A stretch of DNA of 64,000 bases from the NCBI RefSeq assembly GCF_000327385.1, contig NW_008707279.1, positions 247,758 through 311,757 on the forward strand, read 5' to 3'. A model generated the notes under the pieces. That model saw only the letters and a list, made by a program, of their open reading frames with translations. It was not told where the DNA came from and ran no database searches. Below are positions 38,001 to 48,200 of the stretch, piece by piece (position 1 is the first letter of the stretch; every line of letters starts with the position of its first letter). Origin of the DNA: Lottia gigantea. Its lineage: Eukaryota > Mollusca > Gastropoda > Lottiidae. The position numbers and the translations under genes are program-made.

Positions 38001-39158
38001 ATTCAGACATAAATTGTCACCTATATCGCCAACAAATTATAATGTGGGCAAAATATTCTTTCTTTAAGTCAAACATTTTAGTCAAATACAAAACTTTGTA
38101 CAAAATTACCTCTGAATTATAGACAGAATAGTCCAACTTCCAGTTGACGGCCATTTTTTATGCAACAAATATACTTCTGGTTTATTTTCCTGAAATAAAA
38201 TCAATTTCTAGTGATTTCTTTTGATAAAATCAACATGCAAAATTCTAAATCTACAATTCTTTTTAGATTTTCTCCACATGAAGATGGGCAATGCCATGCA
38301 GTATACAATGTGGAAAGTTTTGGCAGGACAGCACTTTACTTGCCAATTGGGCATTTTGGCAGATCTTTTGAACATTCCCCTAGAGCTCAGTTGAGTTAAC
38401 TTACCAGCCTGATAACTTCATTTCATTGACTTACCTGTGATAGTTCTGTCAATTGGTTTTGAAAATGATCAGTAAATAATTTTGCTCTTTGTTTATGATA
38501 AGTATTAGGTTGGCTTAATACTATAAAAACTAAATCTTTTAACTCTATATCATCTACAATATAAAATCAATGATTGTACAGAAACACCTCTCTCTATCGC
38601 TGGGTTGAAACACTGCCTTTTATATTGTGGCAGACTTAGCCTATACATCAATCAGGGGAATGTTGTCTTCTAGTTGATTTGGTGCCTTTAAGTCATATTC
38701 CCCTCAAAACAAGACAAATTTGATTCCTTGGTCAGACCTTCTGAGACTCAAACCTTTGTAAGTATTCAATCCCTTCTACATAAACTGGTCGCTGAAGCAA
38801 ATAACAATTTGTAAAAATAAGAGAATTAAACTTCACATTTAAAAACCTAAATTCTCACCTTGTGAAGATTTGTTTAGATTTCCTCCATCTTCATTCATTA
38901 CTTCTGACACAAGAACTGAAACAAATCAAATTCGAAAATCTTTACTTTCGTTTTTCAAGTTGAAAGTTGATGCTTACTCTTTCGCAAGATGAGTTAGTGC
39001 TGAATCTAATGAAAAATGGATGTTGGAAAAGATCTAAGATATTGAAGAAAAAAATTAGAAGTATAAACAACAATTTAGAATGTTAGACAATGTATAAATA
39101 AACAATAAAACTTACAAAATGTCAAAATTAACAAAATCTTTTTCTCGAAAGCAGCCAT
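32080..39158 (-). CDS. B3GLCT: beta-1,3-glucosyltransferase (O-fucose-specific), complete, 14 exons
   Basis: Exons in gene order: 39116-39158, 38859-38915, 38435-38553, 38110-38189, 37569-37677, 37043-37179, 36381-36444, 35776-35895, 35229-35298, 34838-34951, 33918-34020, 33374-33496, 32825-32966, 32080-32217. These total 1419 nt and encode 472 residues (human about 498). All introns are GT-AG and phases agree. The enzyme adds glucose to O-fucose on thrombospondin type 1 repeats in the ER lumen. An N-terminal hydrophobic signal ([10 protein letters not shown]) leads to a non-catalytic half with [10 protein letters not shown] and FLGKAL, then the GT31-type catalytic half: [12 protein letters not shown] (about residues 333-335), [19 protein letters not shown] (about 402-406) and IPITHS. 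It ends HDEL, an ER-retrieval signal. Intron 13 is made of copies of exon 13's end. The gene is divergently paired with the TBC-like gene. Confidence 0.95.
32266..32875. repeat. 51-bp minisatellite seeded by the exon 13/intron 13 junction of B3GLCT
   Basis: About 12 nearly identical 51-bp units. The gene-side unit (about 32825-32872) is coding exon 13. The others fill 32266-32824, that is about 92% of the 607-bp intron. Read on the minus strand, each unit encodes [17 protein letters not shown] (17 codons, in frame). Most units carry an exact CAG|GTAATAA 5' splice site; one (near 32619) reads CAG|ATAATAA. The first intronic unit has one extra base (near 32782), which puts an in-frame TAA before its own donor. 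Confidence 0.93.
33640..33840. mobile_element. MITE family B, partial copy in B3GLCT intron 11
   Basis: Internal sequence 'ggtagaaatttgattggtta', 'ttagaccctaactgaagtgg' and right terminus 'gaacgaaagtttgatctaat'-like. It matches the complete element at 57268-57480. The left terminus is absent. Confidence 0.7.
34066..34670. repeat. intronic 25-bp minisatellite (B3GLCT intron 10)
   Basis: About 23 copies of 'atgccaaagacatccttggt' plus 'atgct'. It fills about three quarters of the 817-bp intron 34021-34837. The overlapping ORFs encode repeat peptides only. The unit does not resemble the flanking exons. Confidence 0.9.
34990..35125. mobile_element. MITE family C, half element in B3GLCT intron 9
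   Basis: 'gagctgtgaacactatcact', 'gattggctttgctaaaa' and terminus 'cacctgtccctttcaagg' match one half of the elements at 60308-60653 and 62157-62483. Confidence 0.6.
35375..35580. repeat. two-copy direct repeat in B3GLCT intron 8
   Basis: 'ttgggtgattactaagactc' and 'aaaccaagtttcgtaaaatc' recur about 130 bp on as 'cttggatgactacaaaaact' and 'cacaccaagtttcttcaaaa'. Probably an old tandem duplication or two fragments of a dispersed repeat. Confidence 0.5.
36125..36330. repeat. dispersed repeat with 'ggacagacggacaggg' motif (intron 7)
   Basis: GC-richer block containing 'gggcaagggcaataaccctg' and 'ggatggacagacggacaggg'. Blocks of this type are widely dispersed in mollusc DNA. A similar motif set occurs near 52015-52135. 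Confidence 0.4.
37240..37390. mobile_element. MITE family B, partial inverted copy in B3GLCT intron 5
   Basis: 'aaccttttgacctaactcga' and 'tctaccctctttggtgctgg' are the reverse complement of family B internal sequence, followed by 'gaaagtttggtctga' terminus. Degraded. Confidence 0.55.
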
Positions 39159-39280
39159 GTTATATTTTCACTTTGACCTACTTTTCTTAGTTAAAAGGAG
39201 AAATTTGATTAGACGCTATTTATAGCAAACCAATAAAATTATTGGATACAAATTTGTCTTGGAAGCCACATTGTTTACAA
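39159..39280. promoter_or_regulatory. bidirectional promoter between B3GLCT and the TBC-like gene
   Basis: The two start codons (ATG at 39158 minus, 39281 plus) lie 122 bp apart and head to head. The spacer holds a divergent CCAAT pair, CCAATAAAATTATTGG at 39230-39245, which would suit NF-Y. No TATA box in a clear position was seen. Both 5' UTRs must be short or overlap. The control is inferred from geometry and motifs. Confidence 0.7.
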
Positions 39281-42200
39281 ATGGCGACTGTTCAAGGATT
39301 TCCCAAGTGGTTACTGAATTGTAAAGATGATATCACGAAATCAAAGGTAATCTGTCTGTATTGATTGTGTTAGTCAGTAAGATGAATTATTAAATAAGTC
39401 GTATGAATAAGTGTCTGGCCTTTATTAATATTTAATAACTCGAGTTTAGACAGTACCCCTCTCTACTTTTGACCTGTGAGCATCTAGAGGTAGAGCTATA
39501 GGCTAATCATGCAGGTTAAAACATCTGGTTAGGGTTAAACTAAACCCAATATTTTATTTCCAGTGATTTAATCTATTTGTTCTAAAGATCACCAACAATC
39601 CTATATTATTTGATCATGGTTTTGTAAAAGATATGGCCATGATCAACAAGATATGTTTGATTTATAGGCCTAATCTAATCGTAATGTAATGTGAATGAGC
39701 TTATAGCTAGTTGTGAAAGATTAAATTGGAAAGGTTTTTTAACCTAACTAAACCTGATATAGTTTTTATTATGCTTTTATGTTTCAAATGAAAAAAAGAT
39801 CACTTTATGTTGCAAGCAGATCATATATTATATAAGCTTATTGGCCATTTGAAATCTAAATGTGTAAAGCCTACATCTAATGTGCATAATATAAAAATGA
39901 AATGAATGGAGTTTTACGTTCTACTTTTCTGCACCTTGTTGGCTAATGAAAACAGGCAAGTTCATGCAGGGTGCAATGAGGGAAATTTTGCCAGGACAGC
40001 AGCTTTAGCCTGCTCTTTTTCGATTTCCAACTGTCGAAAGATCTTAAAAGAGCACAGCCTGTAGTACACAGGGCCTCGGATTATTGCTGATATGTATCTA
40101 AGAAACAAGCTCAAACCATCTGTGTAGAATAAGTTAGCTTAAGCTTATATCAGATATATAGTAATAACAAATATTTTTATACATTCATATGATACTTTAT
40201 TTTTTTTTTTTACCAAGGAATGGAGCTCATTTCTAAAGGAATTACATGATGCTATACAACAACAACTAACAGAGAGTCATGTTCAATATTTTACTGATTT
40301 ATCTGAACCAGAAAAGGAACTGTTTATGCTCAGAGCAACTAAGGCTATAGAAGGAGGTAAAGTAACTTTCAGTAGAAAAGACAAATAGTATGACACTTTC
40401 AATACCATATCCATGATAATCCATTATGAAAGTATGTTATACTCTGAAATAAACAGACAAGCTTATGAGCAAGAAGATGTTGGAACAGTTGAGAAAAGTT
40501 GAACTCTAAGCTGATTTGGGTTTTCAATATATTAGCTTGATAGATATAACAAGTCTTGATAAGTGAGCACGTTTCTCATTCTTCAAATCATGTACCGGTA
40601 TCGATATTTAACATAATGCATATTTAATGAAAGAAGATATCAGACGAGGAATTGATTCTTCTCAAATGTTCAGACCTAGAGAAATCGAAAGAGAAGCTTT
40701 CATCTTTGAAATATTTCATAGAATCTTGATATAGATGAAACAAGAACTTGCTCAGACCTGGCATGTAGTATCTAGTCTGAAACATCTGCCTCTATTCCTT
40801 TTCCTGATAGATATTTCGACAGTTATCAACTGGAGTAGAGTCAGAAAAACTAGGCCGCGTTTTATGGAGATTTTCCACACCTCTTAGGACCCGGCACCTT
40901 TGGAAATGCAGAAAAATTCCCATAAACCGGCCTAGTTTTTCTGTCTCTACACCAACCAACAACTGTCAAAATATCTCGCGGTCTAGTAATTTTTTGCTTA
41001 CACAGTTACTGATGGTATAGAATGGAACAACACTAATTAGTGCTTTCATTGAGATTTACTACAGTCTAATACTAATCACATAAAGGTTTTAATAATTGGA
41101 GAAATCATCTTTGATATGATATGCTAAAAATACAACACATGAATAACTTGAGTAGGACAACCACTCTTACAACTGTTAAAGTTGTATATCATGTGAAATG
41201 CAAACAGCTTCTATCACATTACGGCCAATCTCTTTTATTTCAGGTAATGTGTATAAAAATGTATCAGGAAAAGTTTCCAATCTGTTAGATCAACATCTGA
41301 ATAATGATGTAGCTAAACAGTTACTAGAGGATTACCCCATAGACACCAAATCAGATTTAATTATAGAAGGTGCAGAAGAAGGGGCATTAAGTTTATTGAA
41401 AAAATGGCCAGAATTCAAATCCAAACTCCATATCTGTCTGAACCAACCTTTACCTCCTACTATGAGACAACTTGCTTGGAGGCTGTATCTTAGCAACACT
41501 AAATGTAAGTACAAATGAATTCTAAATATATGACACTAATACCAATCCATGTTTAAATCTACTTTAAAACTGTTCATAGAAAATGTTATGTTTTCACTTA
41601 CCTATTGATATGACATGTCATGATTTCAACATGTACAGTCTGTAGCGCACGTGATATCATCGATGAAAGGGATTTAAGAAAGTCCAAATTACTATCTTGA
41701 CTCATAACAGAAATAATCTACAAATTAATTTCTGAAAACTGAACTGAAAATTGACTTGAAAATGACTTTTGGTGGTTAAAGGAACATTCTGCTTTTTTGT
41801 GGGTCAAAATTCTTTTGGGCTCAAATCCTTTTAATATACACCTATCATTTGTTTGTAACTCTTGTATATTTCAGTTCGTAAAACCTATTTAGAATTATTA
41901 AAGACTGATAGAAAGAGTTGTATATCACCACATGATCTAGATATATCACGAAAATGTGAACAACTATTATTATCAGAACCTACATTTGATGAGTTGAAAG
42001 GTTCAGTAGGTAGGATCTTTGTTTCTTTTCCTTAAAGTTTTAAGCCCTTTTGTCTTAACGATTGTATTGGGTTTACTTGTCATTAATTGGGTTTACTTGT
42101 CTTCATTACTAAGGTTTACTTGTCATCATTTTTTATGGTTTACTTATCATCATTAGTCAGGTTTACTTGTCATCATTAGTTGGGTTTACTTGTCATCATT

Positions 42201-45200
42201 AAATTGGTTTACTTGTAATCATAAGTTTGATTTACTTGTCATGATTAGTCGGGATTACTTGTCATTATTAGTAAGTTTTACGTGTCTTCATTAGTCTTCA
42301 ATAGTCAGGTTTACTTGTGATCATTAGTCAGGTTTACTCATTTTCATTAGTTAGGTTTACTTGGTGTCATAAGTAATGTTTATGTGTCATCGTTAGTCTT
42401 CAATAGTCGGGTTTACTTGTCATCATAAGTTGGGTTTACTTGTCATCATAAGTCGGGTTTACTTGTCATCATTAGTGCAGAAAAATCAGCTGTGCAACTC
42501 TATGTCAGGAAATATTTTTGTTATTTATTTAAAGGTGGATTCTGTTTTTTTTCTCTTTAAAAAGGAGCATTTTATGCAATGAAGGCTGTTCTATCATATA
42601 ATCATGCTATACAGAGAAGTAAAACAAGAGTCAGAGATATGGACTATATGTTAATTGTTCCTTTTGTTCAAGTTGCTGCTCCTAACTTTTCAAGGTGGGT
42701 CTTTTTTCTGATTTTTGTCCGTTGAAACACATTTTCATTAGCTGACACAATGGACATTGTTCAAACAAAACATTGTGTATGCCGATTTGTCACATGATTT
42801 TTGTTTTGGAAAAATGTTTTATTATTTGCAATACCTTGATTGCAGCTAATGAACATTTCATAAGAGGAAATATTTTAATGAGAAATTATAAATCCATCTT
42901 GGACATTATTTTCAGAAACGAACCAGCACCAAATCGTGTTGTTGCCATGTTAGTAGAAGAATTTTTAACATTCAATGAATCTAAACCAGGTTATATAACA
43001 GATTCAGGCTCTCAGGTAAGTTTTAAGATCAAAACAGAAATTACTTTCAGATTGTGACTGGTGTTGCTAGCAAGACAAACCATGTTTACCCTTGAGGAAC
43101 ACCGATCAATTCTGCTACTGGATTTGTCTTTCCTTGAAAGGGATTGTAAAGAAGTTTTCTAAAATTCTTATGTGTAGAGGGGACACTGATAGCATCCTAC
43201 ATAAAATATGAAATTTGGAAATAAATATTTTGTTATTTTACAGACAGACAATGAAGAAATGACAGCATTCTCTAATAAAGTTTTAGTTATATTAGAAAAG
43301 TTATATCCAGAAATTCCAAGAATTATTGGTTCTGCTTATGTTCCTTCTCAAGGTAATTATCATGTATTCAGTAAAAAGAAACTCTTGTTACCAACACATG
43401 CTTTGGATACACAATCCTCATCAGGATCAATCTAATTGAAATTACTAATTTCGTTGCTATTGTTTTTTTCTGTCTCAATTATAATCAAGGTTGCATACTA
43501 GTTGGTTGGTAGATGACAAGTTAAAGTTCGCTGATGCCGATATCGCAAACTAGGTAGTTGTTGGTAGTCATAGCCAATCAAAATCGCTTTTACTAGCGGG
43601 TATCGTCAGTTTCATAATTTCAGAAGACATCATTTATCATTGCACTCTTCTTTCGGTTTCGCTATCCCACAATTCATAGTCGATATTTAGACAGAGATTC
43701 TCCATGACTGACAAAATCCTTGTATCATTGTAGAAAAGACTGAAGCCAGTTCAAAAGCAGTGTTAACAGAAGGTTTAACAATGTTAATAAGACCATTCAT
43801 TAGAGCTGTGTTTGTTGGTAAGTAAGGCATTTCCTCTTAAGATACATTATGGTTACTATAAAATATAGGCCGTTAAGGTTATCTGAAGATGGAAGCATTA
43901 TTATATATTTAGGTCATCTCACTATATTTCGTTTTATCTGTCACCATAATTGAGGGTTTTTATTTTAGGATATCTGAAGATTGATTAATTATTATATTTT
44001 AGGTTATCTGTGACTATAATTTAAGGATATCTGAAGATAGATGTATTATTATATTTTAGATTATCTGAAGATGGATGTATTATTATATTTTAGATTATCT
44101 GAAGATAGATGTATTATTATATTTTAGATTATCTGAAGATAATGTATTATTATATTTTTAGGTTATCTGTCACTATATTTTAAGGTTATCTCAAGATAGA
44201 AGAGTTATTATATTTGAGGTTATCTGAAGATTGAAGATTGTATTATTATATTTTATGTTATCTGTTACAATAATTTAAGGTTATCTCAAGATGGAAGTGT
44301 TATTATATTTGAGGTTATCTGAAGATTGAAGATTGTATTATTATATTTTATGTTATCTGTCACTATAATTTAAGGTTATCTCAAGATAGAAGGGTTATTA
44401 TATTTGAGGTTATCTGAAGATTGAAGATTATATCATTATATTTTATGTTATCTGTTACAATAATTTAAGGTTATCTCAAGATGTATGTATTATTATATTT
44501 TAGGTTATCTGTCATTATATTTTAGGTTATCTGAAGATGGATGTATTACTCTATGTATGGGATCAGTATATAATTGGACTAGATATCCCAGGGTTTGGTA
44601 CTGAATGGTTGGCAGTGGTAACAGCTACATTGTTAGGTTTATTACAAGAATATCTTAAAAACTGTAATGATGTAAGTTTACTTCCTAAATTTGTGGAAAT
44701 ATTGTGTGGATAGTCTTGCCATGAGACTTGAACAACATTTGAAGTGAGGAGTACATATCACAGACACTAGACAATATTATGGAATAGACCTCATATTTTG
44801 GACACTGAAAGCGAGGTTTATAATGCAAATTATGTCAGCCATTGATAAGATGGCAACATCATATGAAGATAGCCTTTATGATGTCACTCACTAACCAGAG
44901 AGAAAATGAACTTAAATCTGCCCTTTCTGGGAAGGTAAAATTCATCCGAAAGTATCGTTAAATAGCTTAATCAATTCCAAATTTAATGATGTTAAGGTGC
45001 AGATTTTATGCTTTGACACAAGTTACCATTGTTTGTTTGTGTTCTGAACCTCTTTCTGAATTCAATATGGCCGACATGTCAATAAGGTCGATGAGCACAC
45101 TTCTTTTACATTATTAAAGTATTGTACTTATTCTGTAATATTGTCTTGAGTTTGTGATTGGATTGTCCCGTCATTCTTAAAGAATGAAAAAATACACAAG

Positions 45201-48200
45201 TTGATTTCTGATGTACCCAATGTTTATAATTCTTATTTTATAGCCAACAGAACTAGAAAACATAATAGCAGAAGAATCTCCAAAATTGACAATACCACAG
45301 TTTCAATATGAGGTCTGTATTAACATTTTTGAAACAAATTGTAGACTGGAAATCATTTTGGTTCAAAAACATGTACATGTAGTTCCTTTTCGTCTAATTA
45401 AAATATACCAAACTTTCGTTTTCTTTATTATTTTGCTTTTATTTTCAATATAGTCACTTCAGTTAGGGTCTAATGACAGCCCTCAAAATAACCTTTTGAC
45501 CTAGCCTAATAAACACAGTGTCACAAAATACCAGTGCTGGAGAGGGTAGAAATTTGATTGGTTAAAGCAGACGTCATCAAGTCAGGCCGAAAGGGTAATT
45601 TGTCGAACTATCAAGAAGGCTGTCGTTAGACCCTAACTTAAGTGGCTATACTTATCAAAAATAAAAGCTAAAAAAAACCAGAAACATTTAAATTTAATTT
45701 AGATAGACTGTTTTTGCCTTTAATCAATGAAATATTAGAACAAACCCTGTTCATGTGGTGTATTTAAAAATTTTGTTTGGATATTTCATTGTATAAAAAG
45801 CTAAATGATTAAAAATCTTTTAGCCCCCAGTGAGTAACAGGAATCATTTTTCTGATGGAAATTATATTTTTTATCAATAGGTGAAGAGACATCATTATAG
45901 AGACTTACTTGCAATGTTAACCAAAGATCAGAAAGCAGCTATGCCAGTTTTAGATCCTACACAAGGTAAGTATTGAGTTTATAAGTTGAAATGATGTATA
46001 AAAGGCAAATGGCTGTCCTTCCTGTCTACATCTTCTAAATTTTTCTTAAATCTATGAAGAAAATAGTAAAAATATCTCCCCTGACACAGAATTATCTCCC
46101 TTGACACATCAAATTATCTCCCTTGACATATTGAATTATCTCCACTGACACATCAAATTATCACCCTTGACACATCAAATAATCTCCCTTGACACATCAA
46201 ATTATCTCCCCTGACACATTGAATTATCTTCCCTGACACATTGAATTATCTCCCTGACACATCACAGCATCTCCCTAGACATATTACAGTATCTCCCTTG
46301 GCACATCACAGTATCTCCCTAGACACATCACAGTATATCCCTAGACACATTACAGTATCTCCCTACATCATAGTATCTTCAATGACACATCACAGTATAT
46401 CCCTTTTAACACATCATAGTATCTCCATTGACACATCACAGTATATCCCTTAACACATCACAGTATATCCCTGGACACGTCACAGTATCTCCCTTGACAC
46501 ATCACAGTATATCCCTGGACATGTCACAGTATCTCTCTAGACACATCACAGTATCTCCCTAGACACATCACAGTATCTCCCTTAACACATCACATTATCT
46601 CCATTTAATTTTTAGCAAGCCACCCACCATGGCGTCACTGGCATAATGATGTCATACCACCCTTCACTAAACCACAAGATAGGAGGACTGCAAGAGAAGA
46701 AAGAGAGGCTGAAAGAGAGAGGTAATGCATACCACACAAAATGGGACATAACTCTTAAACGCTATTATTCAGAAAACTTTTGTCCATAGCAAATCTGATT
46801 TAAATTGCAGATCTAAATGTTTTGTGTTTTTTTTCTGTGGGTTACTTAATTTTCTATCCATGATCTGACACTGTTTCTAACAGAGTGGAGATGAAATTAT
46901 TTATGTAGCTTTTTTTCATTGGTTACTATATAGATTTATTTTTTTATACATGTTATTCTCTCAAAATTTATACATTCTTGGCAGTCATTTTTTTTTCTCC
47001 ACAGGTTATTGCAGCAACAAAAAGATGCTAAAAATTACTTAAGAGATCAAGAATATAGAGAGAAAAGGTTGGAAAATTATATATCATTTATATCAAATGA
47101 AAAATTATATATATATATTTTTATAAATCGAATCTTTGTAAAAATACAGCGTGGATAGTTCTTTTAGGACTAGATCAGTTATAGGAGTGACTAAACTTTA
47201 TTTGGTCTTGTATAGATACATTTAAGGTTGCATGTAATATCCAAGAATTAAAGATATTGTAAAGAGGTTTTCTAGAAAGATTTATGTTTATTGGGGAAAC
47301 TGATAGCATCAATTTATACCATTCTTATTTTCAGTCAAACATCTGTGGTTCCAATTTCACAAAAACTAAGTCATTATATGATAAAGCATATTTTGCTATT
47401 AGTGACATCACTTGGTTTTCGTGTATCTTAAAAATCACTTTGATATTAAAATTCTAATCTTTCAGAGAAGAAGAGGAAGAGTACACGAGAGCTGCTGCAG
47501 CTGAAAGATTCCGTGTTGAACAGGAGAGATTACAATTAGAAGATCAGTTATACCAGGTGAGATGATTGCTTCATAAGGTGGTCTTCAAATATCTTTGTCT
47601 GTCTGTCTATTATGGGACCAGAAAAGTACTAATTGTTTGCCCATATGGTCTTTCAGACATATTTTCAAAATAAAATTCAGTGAAGGTCATCACATAGCTG
47701 TTTCTAGTTCTGCATCACTTTTAAAACAGCTAGACAACTCGTTCAGCTTCTGTGAAATGCATCATGGGATATCAATTTAAATACTTGACTCAGCTGGAAC
47801 GAAACCATATAGCTTCAGTTAAGAACAAAGTACATTAATCACTTGGCCACCGCAGCTTTCAAAGTTAGTTTATTTGCTTGAATTCATGATGAAGCAGATG
47901 AGAAACTCTGACAAACTATTTTTACCTCCAGGAAAGAAAACTTCGTGAAGAAAATGAAAGAAGAGCTCAACAGGAAATAGAAAGATTACGAATGGAAGTG
48001 GAAATATTAAAATATCAACATAAACCTATGGTAAGTATGCACTTGACGTCTGCTACGCAAAGAAAATGAAAAAAATTGAACTGCGCCTAATTGAACTTTG
48101 ACCTCTAGATTATCAAGAGATAACCTAATTTGATGAATTTTTAATTTTGTGATTGATTCAAAATGAGATTTCTTTTTTTAAAGATAGGTTCCTTTATTTT

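Noticed and set aside
42035-46605. Regularly spaced repeats that might suggest a CRISPR array
   Set aside because: There are no distinct spacers and the units are directly tandem. They lie inside spliced animal introns.
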